Shown here: positions 20,658 through 30,685 of the stretch, in pieces
Position numbering within the stretch: the first letter of the stretch is position 1
Layout: each line of letters begins with the position of its first letter
Assembly: GCA_001600355.1 (NCBI GenBank)
Contig: BCJU01000006.1
Location: 59,803-123,802 of the forward strand
DNA from: Meira nashicola
Taxonomy: Eukaryota > Basidiomycota > Exobasidiomycetes > Exobasidiales > Brachybasidiaceae
Length of the DNA: 64,000 nt
Reading direction: 5' to 3'
The notes under the pieces: generated by a model
The model's input: the letters and a program-made list of their open reading frames with translations, nothing else
Databases searched by the model: none
What the model was told of the DNA's origin: nothing
Position numbers and translations under genes: made by a program

Positions 20658-21040
20658 AATTGGGTATACATTAATATCGTACGTGGTTTGTATTACTTAA
20701 AGACCTGAATTTTATTATTCCAATAAACTTTCCTACTGACCCTACAATCCTTGAGAAAGCATGATGAAAAGTGATTAGATGGCCATGATCATTAGAGTAA
20801 AGGAAAAGATGGCAAGCTTGCACAGCAGAAAAGGCGCGAATTGTGCTACTACTACGCACTCTTCGTAAGGAGTGTAGGCCAAAGCCTAGATAGTGAAAGA
20901 AGGCTTAATTTGTTTTGAAGCAAGAATGAAGTGCTACAGAATTATATTATAGCTAATAATGGAATTTTAATGTTTTAGAATAAAAGAAAAAAGTCTACAA
21001 TCTGTGGGGCATCATACGTTCGTACCTTATTCTCGAAATG
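20658..21040. other. Intergenic between convergent genes
   Basis: A 383-bp spacer carrying the 3-prime ends of the regulator and the esterase. Nothing else is seen. Confidence 0.5.
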
Positions 21041-22407
21041 CTACAGAACAGTAGAACGCATCCATTCGCCAACATACGTGTGCATACGTTCAATTTTCGA
21101 ATAAAACCAAAGCATGGCACCAATGTCATGAGGATGTCCAGGCTGATAAAAGGGAAAGATTGTCAGCGTAAACAAAACCGATTTTGGCAAAAATAAAGCT
21201 ACATACTACAATATAGTGATTGACACTTTTCCCTGCTGATAAAATCTTTTCGACAAAAACGGTCTGTTCTTCTAATAAAGCTTCTCCTCCTCCACTCGTA
21301 ATAATCACGGGAGGCAATCGAGAGATAGTGCTGCGATCCCACTGAATCGGACTTATCTTAGGGTCCCTTGCGTTAGGTAAATCTCCTGTCTGGAGTGCTT
21401 TAAAACCTATTTGCGTATATGCTGGCGTTAGGGTACAAGTGTATAAATTTTCCTTGTATTTCTGCCTATGAAAACCGTTCATGTCAAGCCAGGGCTAGGT
21501 GGTGAACAGAAGAGAAGTTAGTCTCATCACCATATAAGATGTATATCTCTATGCTCACCGAATGTAAAACTAATCCGGCTACAGCTGCTGCGTCTTTTTC
21601 TACTTCATCAAGATATTGCCACAGAAGTAAGGCTAAGTTCGCACCAGCTGAATCTCCGCCAATAAAGATGGTCTGATAACCCATCCCTCGTAAGTATTTC
21701 CAGGCAGAAAATGCTTCAAAGAGCTGTGTGGGGTACTTTGAGCCTGGCGCAAGTCGATAATCCACTGAGAGTATATCCATTTTTCCAAATTTTGCCTGCT
21801 GTCTTGCTAAGGTGAAACCCATTGTCATATCCCCGGCTTCTAGCGTAATATAGGCTCCACCATCTACGGAAGATCAAGGTCAGTGTATGAACATGTGCCT
21901 AAAGAATGACTAGATATAATACGTACGGAAATAGAGCAGAACGGGACTATTTCTCGTAGCGCTTTGTAATTTAGCATCGACACACTTTTCTTCTGGGTTG
22001 AAGAACCACAATCCTATCGTTTCTTTAGTTTTTTCTTCTTCCTTTAAAGAGACCGGAAGACTTGCATCGTCGAAGTTAAATCGCTCTATCTTTCTATTTA
22101 GACTTTTGCCTTTTCCCTGCACAATAGCTGGTTTAATCCTCACAGTTAGTCTGCCTAGAAGCCAATCCCAGAACGGAACCAGTATCTGGGGCGTGCAGAG
22201 AGGCTGGGCCTGCCATCGTGCTAGCCAATAGAGCATTGCTCTTGCATGAAAAGATAGATACCACTGCAACGTAGTCGGATTCTCTCGATTATTCTTTGAT
22301 CGGAGTTTAAATCCTCTATGGAGCCATATTGGTGTCATTACGATCGTATTTGACAGAGTGAAGACGTAAGCCAAACTTAACCTTAAACAGCTAAGTGCGA
22401 TCGACAT
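21041..22407 (-). CDS. HSL-type alpha/beta hydrolase (esterase), four exons
   Basis: I read complement(join(21041..21142,21207..21494,21559..21863,21927..22407)), 391 residues, with three 63-64-nt introns that all restore phase. The first splice junction falls exactly in the oxyanion-hole motif: YFHGGAY appears only after splicing (H161-G163). The nucleophile is S232 in GGDSAGANLAL, DYRLAPGSKYP precedes it as in hormone-sensitive-lipase relatives, and the last exon supplies PGHPHD with the catalytic His (H361 or H363). The N-terminal 30 residues are hydrophobic (LSLAYVFTLSNTIVMTPIW) and probably form a membrane anchor, so an ER or lipid-droplet location is plausible. The substrate is not predictable. 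Confidence 0.9.
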
Positions 22408-22847
22408 AATGTAAAGGAGAAAGAGAGTTGAGAAACAAGAATAAGTTTTCGAAACGGTGTGATCTTCTTATATACTTTATATTTCCTCCTTTTTTTCTTT
22501 CTCGCGCAAGCTTGCTTTCGTGTCGGTAACGCAAGTCAGGTAAAGATATTGAGTCAGGTACAACATGCGAGCGCGGATGTAGAAGCGGAGAATTGGCGCT
22601 AAATTAAGTCATGTAAGAGCGGAGAAAATTTAAAAGAGGTCCGAATCGACACGATTTTAGCGCGTAAAAAGAAGTACAACAATCTCATTTCGAAATCTGA
22701 CGGGCTATTTTGGATTCTGAAGAACGGAAACGATACGCACTTGAATTTTATAGCCAAAAAAAAAAGTCTAACTTCACTAGAAGATGCACTAGGTCTTGTT
22801 ACACGAAAAGATACTGTATAATCAACGCTGAAGTCCTCTAGCTAAGT
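22408..22847. other. Intergenic, 440 bp
   Basis: Upstream region of the esterase and 3-prime end of the RNA-repair-like gene. No further gene is seen. Confidence 0.5.
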
Positions 22848-25574
22848 TCAAAAGTTCTTTCGCAGCTGATTTTGGGTCACGCCACCTTTTGTCCAATGCT
22901 CATCTCCGGAGATAAAATCGGATCGAACGATCTTGGCACGATCAATGAGGTAATCATCTTTTTCTTTGCGGAGATACACGCCTTCCACATGACCTCCGTA
23001 AAATTGGGAGGGTTGCTGGATCGCACTCGCCAGCCAAACCTTGGTGATCTGCGCCGGCGTCGACATCTGCGGCACTTGATGCAATTGCCCTGNCCCTTCT
23101 TTTAAGAGTGTTTCGAGCTTTTGCCGGCTGTAAAATTTGTCTGCTTGTGTATCATACAAGTCGAAAGCTAAAAAGGTGTCGGGCAGATTGTCATAGTAGA
23201 TCGAATGCTTGGCGTAGAGCCACTCACCGTATAGAATGAAATATTTCGAGCTATCGTAGCCATCGAGAACGTAAAAAAGTTGCTCTGAGTGATCCTGCAA
23301 CCACTTNTCTATCTTTTTAAATTGCTCATGCGATTTATTGTTGACGTAGTGCGACCGATTTTGCACTTTAAATTTGAGCGTTTCCGAATCGATTGATATG
23401 CCTAGATTGGCACCGTCAACTTTTTCTTCNACTGTNATGACACTGCCATCNCTAGTGTCGAGGAAAGCTGTGACATCACTTTCCGTGAGAATTAGGTCAT
23501 CACGAGTAGCAGAGCCAAAGTTTAACAGATGGCGAGTACGAGGAAATTTATANATATCCTTTGGCTTTNCAATCGGCNTNTTNTTGACTTTACATCCGAG
23601 CGCCTCGAGAAGCTNAGCTACTGCCTTAAACGAGGTTNCTTNTGCAACANAAGAGAAGCCNTCCTTGCNAGATNGNGCTACAAANGTCTTNTCAAAAGAN
23701 GAGACGATACGATCTGCTCGNCCNTGACGAATCGTAGGATGATTCGTCCTGTTATCGGCTCGTTGCACACAGAGCGCGGTATCGTANTGGAAGTAGACAC
23801 ATAGTGCACTTTTTGGCCGCCAGGCCATCGTCAGAAACTCACGACGTGACTGTGCCGTGGGATTGCAACGATCTACCACAATCTTTTTCCGCGCCTTGAC
23901 CGCATTGCCCATTTCAGCGAAGCAAGCTTCTTTTCCACCGNCATCATCCTGCGAGATGACGGCGAAGTCTAAACCATCTTGGAGTAATTTAGCAAAGTGA
24001 CTCTTGCCGCTTCCAGGCANCCCGCAACAGACAATCAATGAAACGTTTTTATCTAATGANCCATCCAATATAAGCGCCGTTTCTGGCTCGAGAAACGGCT
24101 GGACAGCCTCTTTACCTACGTTTCGGTATAAGTACTGAAGATAAGTAGCGATAAAACTCTCTTGCTCACGCGTTTCAATACTACCCGGTCTTAACGTCCG
24201 CAGGNTCTCAATGGCTTGTGCCGCAGAGAAGGCGGGGNATTCTGTTCGCTTGTCTGAGAAACCACAAGCAAGTAAGTNACAGGCGGCAAACGTTCCCGCA
24301 CGTCCTTTTCCGCCCCCACAATGTACCAATGCTGCTTTATAGGATGGTAAACGAAGTACAGAGTCAATAAATGTTTCAATCTGTGCAATGGTGGGTGCCT
24401 TGTAGTTGGTCACGGGAAGGAAAAGATTCTCGATGGATTTGGAGGAGAACCAATCTGTCGGTAGCGCTTCCTCTTCGGTCAATGTAACAACAAGCCCAAT
24501 ACGGAGATTCACTAATGCTTGAATGTCTTCCTTATTTCGAGGCGTGCTCATCACAGCGAGAAGGTACGGTACGAGCCAGCTGAAAAAGCGAGGCATTTTA
24601 TAGAAGATCAGAGCTGAACCGTCCATCTGGGCAAAGTGCAAGCGATGGCGTGAATGCTGAACACGTCGATCATCAAGAGAGGCAATAGATACAGCTTCTT
24701 TTAAATCAGCACGCAGTCTTTCTGACGGCATGCCAATATGTTCTAGGAGCTTGGTATCGAGCGTAGATTTGCCTTTAGAGGATGACCATTCTACATCCTC
24801 ATCGTCGAAGAGTGCACCTAGCTCTTTGTGCTTCGCACACTTGATGAGACACTTGAGGCAGTATGCATAAATTCTTTTCTGCTTCTCGAGAATATTATTT
24901 GAAATGATAAGCTCACAGACGCTTTGATAAAGCAGCATTGCCATCTTCCATCGACATTCGCGGGCGTGAAGATCACCCTGACGAACATACGCTGGTATAA
25001 AGTCTTTTCTTGCTATAAGACAATCAGTGACGAGCTGCCACGCAGAATCTATACGTTCAGCATGTAATAGATGCTTGAAGACCATATCAAACGCCGAAGC
25101 TGATAAGTGGGCAGCGTAATGGCTGGCCAAAAAGTCAGCCATCTTGAAGTGACTGTCTTCCGTGAGTGACCTTGCTATTATATCGAGGTCCTTATCGGTC
25201 AGCTCTCGAGGCTGAATCAAAGCAGANATACTTTTATCAACACAATGGTTGTCAGACACACTGATAGTAATGTGGAAATCTTTGTCAGGTAGTCCCCGTT
25301 CTGTTCTGAGTGCTCTACCTTGTGGCCACCAGATAGCACGAAAATAGACTTCTCCTCGCTGACGTAACCCTAGGTCAACGATAGTGTGTTGAAGAGGCTC
25401 CTTCATTAAGTCTTTAATGTCATTCTTTGCCATCTTGCGTAGCTCGTATTTGGTGAATAGTGTGACATGGAACGGTGTGAACTGATAGGCCACGGAAAAG
25501 TTGGAGGCTTCCGCCATGGCGTCAATCTCTGGCCCAAAAAGGCCAATAAATCCTCGCGATTGGAGGAGATGCAT
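22848..25574 (-). CDS. Five-module predicted RNA-repair protein: 2H, helical, DSP, kinase, ligase
   Basis: A 908-residue intronless protein from the first in-frame ATG (25574). Modules in order: a 2H phosphoesterase with FHVTLF (H36) and FHITIS (H101); a helical, possibly TPR-like region (about 125-310); a dual-specificity phosphatase with VHCGGGKGRAGT (C419, CX5R); a P-loop kinase with PGSGKSHF (K524), VVDRCNP as Walker B and NRTNHPTI as lid; and a nucleotidyltransferase-type RNA ligase with EKVDGANLGI (K718), LYGEWLYAKHSI, HVEGVYLRK and DRAKIVRSDF. A 2H enzyme can open 2',3'-cyclic phosphates, the kinase can phosphorylate 5'-OH ends and the ligase can seal, so the chain could heal and join broken RNA; the phosphatase may trim a 3' or 2' phosphate. 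Fungal tRNA ligase has ligase, kinase and CPDase in a different order. Many unresolved bases fall in the kinase/ligase part. GC content looks higher than in the neighbours. Confidence 0.88.
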   Translation of the reverse strand: MHLLQSRGFIGLFGPEIDAMAEASNFSVAYQFTPFHVTLFTKYELRKMAKNDIKDLMKEPLQHTIVDLGLRQRGEVYFRAIWWPQGRALRTERGLPDKDFHITISVSDNHCVDKSXSALIQPRELTDKDLDIIARSLTEDSHFKMADFLASHYAAHLSASAFDMVFKHLLHAERIDSAWQLVTDCLIARKDFIPAYVRQGDLHARECRWKMAMLLYQSVCELIISNNILEKQKRIYAYCLKCLIKCAKHKELGALFDDEDVEWSSSKGKSTLDTKLLEHIGMPSERLRADLKEAVSIASLDDRRVQHSRHRLHFAQMDGSALIFYKMPRFFSWLVPYLLAVMSTPRNKEDIQALVNLRIGLVVTLTEEEALPTDWFSSKSIENLFLPVTNYKAPTIAQIETFIDSVLRLPSYKAALVHCGGGKGRAGTFAACXLLACGFSDKRTEXPAFSAAQAIEXLRTLRPGSIETREQESFIATYLQYLYRNVGKEAVQPFLEPETALILDXSLDKNVSLIVCCGXPGSGKSHFAKLLQDGLDFAVISQDDXGGKEACFAEMGNAVKARKKIVVDRCNPTAQSRREFLTMAWRPKSALCVYFXYDTALCVQRADNRTNHPTIRXXRADRIVXSFXKXFVXXSXKXGFSXVAXXTSFKAVAXLLEALGCKVXXXPIXKPKDXYKFPRTRHLLNFGSATRDDLILTESDVTAFLDTXDGSVXTXEEKVDGANLGISIDSETLKFKVQNRSHYVNNKSHEQFKKIXKWLQDHSEQLFYVLDGYDSSKYFILYGEWLYAKHSIYYDNLPDTFLAFDLYDTQADKFYSRQKLETLLKEGXGQLHQVPQMSTPAQITKVWLASAIQQPSQFYGGHVEGVYLRKEKDDYLIDRAKIVRSDFISGDEHWTKGGVTQNQLRKNF

Positions 25575-27744
25575 GTTGTAAAAATTTTGATTCGTTTCTT
25601 TGAGTGGCAAGAGGGTAAATCCTTTCAATCCTTTCAATATTCGTCTTCAGAAGTATTCGCTATAGGTCAAGGCAATACCTATCTAATATCGGTGTGACAA
25701 ATGGTGGAAAGTTGCGATGATCTCTTGTAATAGTTTTTTGGAATAAGGATGAAAGATCGTGTATAGATACGAGAAGTGGTGACATACATGATTCCATTTG
25801 ATACAGCATGAAGGAGAAGTTGTTTTATACATTCAAGCTCTCTACCGTAGACGTTAAGATGAGTACGAATATGCATGACTAGCCTGCTATAATCGCATGC
25901 AAAAATGGTGTTTGGCGAATGAACGCGCTTCATTGTCCTATAGTAGCTTTTAGCTTCGTGACTCATTAGGTGTTGTGTACCCGTTTGCCAGCATCTCCGT
26001 GGATGATCGAAAATTGAGAAGATAAAATTTGGCGGATGTTTTTTTTATATACGGTGATCGGATAGAACGTACAGACTTAGTTATATATATTCACTAAGAT
26101 ACGCTCGAATCTTTCGGGCTATTCTTAATGGTAAATAAGCTCATGATGGTGTTCTAAATTCTCGTGTCGGCAGCTTTATTTCTATTCTTTTAATGACTAG
26201 CGCGTACCGACCCTTTATTTACTGTCGCCACTGCCTACGAAAAAAAATCCGGATAGCTGAAATCACTATATACGGGGTTTCAAGCCGTATATTGTATATA
26301 GTATGCTTGATAACACGAATAGATAATTATATATACGTAATTATACTAAACAAGAGCTATGTTGAAATTATCCTGCGCGAGGAAAGTATGGCTAAGGTAA
26401 TGTTGAAGCAGGCTATTAAAACAAACCTTTATAACGCTTATAATAGTAATACGATTATATATACTTTTATGTATAGATTATTATTAACAAAGTTTATAGC
26501 TCCTTAGTATGCCTCTAAAGGTTTCGAATACCTGATGATATACTGTTTTCCTATTCTACTCTTCTACTAGCTTCCTCTTCTAGGGTGGTAAGAACAACTT
26601 TATTATTAGCTATTTAGAGCGCTCGGCGTATATTGGCTACTAATCTTACCTACCTTGCTTCCTCTAACCCTTTTAGCTCGTTTTGATCTCGTATCTAAAG
26701 TTCAGTCGTATTTATACCTATATACAAGCCTATAGATTATATGGTAAAAGCCTATTCTATACTTTAAGTCATGCTAACAGGGTTATTAAGAAGTAATAAA
26801 CGACTATTGCGCTCGTTTGTGTCGTCAATATTTGTTGTAAAAGATATCCTGGCTAGAAGCAGAAATGAGAGTAATATATATGTTACTGATATTACTGTTT
26901 GTAGTAGTAATCGTCTTATACTAAAATGAGAATTGTCAGCGTATAGATTTTCTTAGTCTTACCTGACTCGATTTATACGCCGCGTAAACCTCGTCTAGAA
27001 TCTACATCGAACGCGTCCCACCTATATAAAGATCTTAATAATCATTTACTAGCTCACCCATATATACCTTAGGTTGAAGAAGTATATAAAAATTTGACTT
27101 GTATTTTTTTCATCATTCCTTCGCTAATTTCTTCTTGTAATCATGAAGATTACTAAATTCAGTATTCTAGCAGCGGTCTAAGCAGTCCTGATGAGCCCTT
27201 ACCGAAGCAATTCAATCAATTCTCTTTGACAACTCTAAGTGTGTTCTGCGCGCTAATTCTTCTTTATTCTAATTATATATTTTTACTGGAATGCTGTTAT
27301 AATAAAGGGCTACTTATATAGAATTATAGAATAAGAATTCCTATAAGATTAGGAATATAGAATAAAAATGAAGTGAGTATATGACAAACTTTTTAATAAG
27401 GTATAGCTATTTAATTTGGATGAGGATCTTCACAGAGATCAGGGATATATTTTATCTCAGCTTATCTAAGATATATATTTTTATTGCTAAAAATAGGTCC
27501 TTACCCCCGTTTGTACTGCCGGGGATTTTTTCGTTCGCAGAATTTTTCGCGCTAATGTTTCGAAATTTATCAGGAATTTTTGAAACTCCACTTCACCTTG
27601 CATGTGATAATTACTGATTCATTCCTTTTTTAGCGTATGTTGAAATGGTATGTTTGATAGTTTGAAGATTATATCAATTCTAGAGATTACACTTGATGCT
27701 ATACGTTGAAGAAGCGATATTTCTTTTTATGAGATACCAACAGC
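25575..27744. other. AT-rich degenerate island
   Basis: Spacer of 2.2 kb. From about 26040 to 27520 the sequence is extremely TA-rich with many TATATA and TAT runs and no sustained open frame, unlike other spacers here. It could be a decayed, mutation-saturated transposon, but no terminal repeats or transposase fragments are recognisable. It contains a dead signal-peptide ORF near 27143. Confidence 0.5.
27143..27256 (+). pseudogene. Remnant of a small secreted protein gene
   Basis: ATG at 27143 opens with MKITKFSILAAV, then a TAA, then AVLMSPYR and further stops. The first twelve codons look like a fungal signal peptide start, and the interrupting TAA could derive from CAA. TATATAAA-like sequence lies about 60 bp upstream. 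The call rests only on this resemblance. Confidence 0.3.
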
Positions 27745-28932
27745 ATGTCATCTGCAATGAACCAAGCAATGACTCTCAGTCAACCGAATCGGCCTCTCCT
27801 TATCGAACATCTTCGAATGCGAGAAATAGAGAACGGAACAGGTCACTCGCGAAGATTTGAGACTATATTACCACCTTTATCGGTCTCCGCTTATACACAA
27901 TCAAATGCTTTTGGTGGAATGTCGATTGCACTTATAATTCAGGCAGCTTTTCATACTTTGTCGCAACAAGAGAGTTCTCATTGGGTTCCTTATTCAATAA
28001 TGGGCTACTTTTTAGGACCTGTTTCTACTTCAGCACCGGTTATAATAGAAGTTGAGAATGCAAGATCAAGTAAACGATTTCAAACCAGATCAGTTCGTGT
28101 GCAAAGCTTATCGTCCTCAAATAATGACTCAAAGACATACAAATTAAGCTTTATTGCCATGTTGGATTTTTGTCATTCTTCAGGTCATACCGTTCATCCT
28201 CTCACTGATGATATTTTACAAAGTAGTGAAACAAATTCGAAAACCCTGGAAGTATTGAAAAAAGGACCTGATGCATTTTACGATTGGAAAACAGTTGCCA
28301 TTAAAAGGCAAAATGAACAAAACGAAAAATCAATAAAAGAAGCAGTAAATGATTATAAAGCTATTTACGATCAACGTTCAAAATTGATAAATATGAGAGT
28401 TGATCCTGAAAGTTTACTATCGAAATCCTTATCTGCTACGGCACCTATCGTAAAATCAAAGGAACAACTCAAAACACTTAAATGTTATGAAGACCCTAGC
28501 ACCGCATTAGAGCATGTTTGGAAAAGGCCTAGTTGTCCCCTTCTTCCTCAACTCGAACAAGAAGATGACGAGGAAGGTATACTTGGTAGCACGCCAGCAT
28601 CGATCGCATTTGCCCAAATTGCTTTCAATCTTGACCCTAGGGTGATAGGGTCAATGGGAATTATTAATCAAATTCCTTTCGGAAAAGGACAAATTTCCGT
28701 TTCATTAGACTTTTCTATTCGCTTTCACGTCGAAAATATTCAAGTAGACCAATGGCATCTATATGAAACCCAAATCAAAGACCAAGGTCATGCAAAATTC
28801 TTTGGCGAAACGCGTTGTTATAATCAATCTGGTCGTAAAGTTGCTTCTGCTTCTCAACAAGCCGCTTTAAGGATCAATTCGAATTATTTCGATAAAAACG
28901 ATAAAAACACTCGATCTACTTCTCGTTTATAG
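27745..28932 (+). CDS. Acyl-CoA thioesterase II (TesB-like), probable peroxisomal
   Basis: A 395-residue intronless double-hotdog thioesterase that hydrolyses acyl-CoA to free fatty acid and CoA. N-terminal hotdog: YTQSNAFGGMSIALIIQAAF, MGYFLGPVSTSAPVIIEVEN and GRSF-type FQTRSVRVQ. C-terminal hotdog: GSMGIINQIPFGKG, SLDFSIRFH, WHLYETQIKDQGHAKFFGE, and RCYNQSGRKVASASQQAALR, matching the TesB consensus for the second domain. The central linker (about 165-255) is longer and more charged than in bacterial TesB. The protein ends in SRL, an accepted PTS1 variant, so import into peroxisomes and a role alongside beta-oxidation are likely. It stands alone between two long spacers. Confidence 0.88.
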   Translation: MSSAMNQAMTLSQPNRPLLIEHLRMREIENGTGHSRRFETILPPLSVSAYTQSNAFGGMSIALIIQAAFHTLSQQESSHWVPYSIMGYFLGPVSTSAPVIIEVENARSSKRFQTRSVRVQSLSSSNNDSKTYKLSFIAMLDFCHSSGHTVHPLTDDILQSSETNSKTLEVLKKGPDAFYDWKTVAIKRQNEQNEKSIKEAVNDYKAIYDQRSKLINMRVDPESLLSKSLSATAPIVKSKEQLKTLKCYEDPSTALEHVWKRPSCPLLPQLEQEDDEEGILGSTPASIAFAQIAFNLDPRVIGSMGIINQIPFGKGQISVSLDFSIRFHVENIQVDQWHLYETQIKDQGHAKFFGETRCYNQSGRKVASASQQAALRINSNYFDKNDKNTRSTSRL

Positions 28933-29652
28933 AAAATCACGGATTTGCTCCTAAGTGATAAATATTAAAGTTTTCCTTATTGTTTCTTCTGTCTCAAAGG
29001 CTCTACGTAAAAAGTACGATTAGGTAATTATAGTTACCAGAAAGAAATTCAATTTCACCGAGCTTCTTAATTGACGTAAATGCAAATCAACCGATCTTGT
29101 ATGTTATAAATTGAAAGCAATAAAAGCAAAATACGAACCAAAAAATTACCTTTCCACTCATATGGGCGGTCCAAATTTAACTTAAAATTTCAAATTAATT
29201 TCAGGGCTATTCCTCAGGAATAAATTAACGTTGACAGAAATCGGACACTGTTCTTCTGCTCCGAGATTGGCTCTCTTAAAATTCTTTAGAGAGAAATACT
29301 TGTGGGAACATTTGATTACCCGTTTTTTTAGGCACGCCTAGCGTCGTAAAACAAAAATTAGATTTCTACTCGTTTGTTGGCCGATGATCCGGGATTCCAT
29401 TTGTTTTTCATGTATATCATGATCGACGAAACACTTGACGATCTTGAGTGAAGCATTTTCACTTTGTGGCTTGAAATAAAGAACGAAAAATAAAGGGAAA
29501 AAAAGAAGAAAACAATGCAAGAAAATAAAAAAGTTAGGCATTATTGCCTTGAATGGTATAAAATCTGTATATCTCACCAGTAAAATACTAATTACTTTTC
29601 AAATCGCCGAATCAGATTCGGTAACTTTCTAAGCAAGGTATTTCAGCCGCGG

Positions 29653-29682
29653 AGCGCTGCGCAGCGCTGCTCGCAGAGCAGA
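29653..29682. repeat. GC-rich palindromic element, copy 1
   Basis: Perfect 16-bp palindrome AGCGCTGCGCAGCGCT followed by CGCAGAGCAGA (29672). The same two parts occur at 46994-47015, and related GC-rich runs at 16022, 41711 and 57641, all in AT-rich non-coding DNA. Confidence 0.75.
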
Positions 29683-29961
29683 AAAGATATATGTAATCCA
29701 AAGTATGTACTGCATACATTGGCTATTCGCACATGCACGCAGATCGTGCATATTGAAATTACAGTGTGTTCGGGCGAACGCGCTGTACGGTGAGATAATA
29801 TTGCTTATATACATAAATCTGTGCAAGATAAAAGTTCGGTCATTTTTACACTGTTATCTTGTGAAAAGATAAAAGACGTGTTTGAACCCTTTAAAAATGA
29901 TATGTTTAGGTACGGACTCGATTTGTTTAGGTATAGCCGAGATTATAAACAAGATTTGCCC

Positions 29962-29981
29962 TGCATGCATACATGCATGCA
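29962..29981. repeat. Short inverted repeat, 9-bp arms
   Basis: TGCATGCAT and ATGCATGCA flank a 2-base AC spacer. It is a perfect cruciform-capable sequence in a spacer. Confidence 0.7.
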
Positions 29982-30685
29982 AGCCAGACTTCAGGTTCGG
30001 CCAGGACCTGTATAAATACTTTTTTCATATCATGATAGAAGGCTTCTAGATCTCTTGAAAGATAAGACAGAGGATAAGAGAGTCTAGAAGATCGTTCATT
30101 TGCTTGTACATGACAGAGAAAAGTGAACCTTTTAACACTATCATCTGGTCTATACATTTATTTGTTTATTTATACGACATATTATGCTGGAATTGTGCTT
30201 AAGAATAATCGCGCTTGCAGTATTCTACTGCACCTAATCACGCCACGAATTTTTTATAAAATCATGATTAGTCTATATGACATCTTGCACACGGGATCTG
30301 ATCCGTTTTTTCTCTTCTCTGGCATAATACTAACTGGCATAAAATTTAAGAGGCCTCACCGTCAGAAGACTTTGTTTCTCTTTTTTAATGTCATCGATTT
30401 TCTTTTTCAAGCCACAAAAAATATTATACCCTGAATTATTGTATTTGGAGCCCATTAAGATCTGCAAACACACAATTCAAAGAAGATCGGGGTAATATTG
30501 GTTTTTAAAGTGGTCTAGTCCTTACAAGTCTAGATTTCCCTTTCCTTACTGAATTTAAATTAAGAAAAGATAGGATGATAATCTTCTTTGAAATGATATA
30601 AAAAACACATTGATATGTTCTGTCCATTGGTATCGCTTTCCCTGTTTACTTTTCATGCTTTTTCTCAATAGCTTTTTAATTGGCC

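Larger units (their letters stand above)
28933..30685. other. Intergenic, 1.75 kb
   Basis: No supported gene. Structures seen: a GC-rich 16-bp palindrome at 29653-29668, an inverted repeat GCATGCAT-AC-ATGCATGC at 29963-29980, and a TATAAAAAA stretch near 30597 that could serve the glucan synthase gene about 90 bp downstream. Confidence 0.5.

Noticed and set aside
26193..26507. 104-codon ORF in the AT-rich island
   Set aside because: It is Tyr/Ile/Asn-rich, as expected from TA-rich DNA translated by chance.
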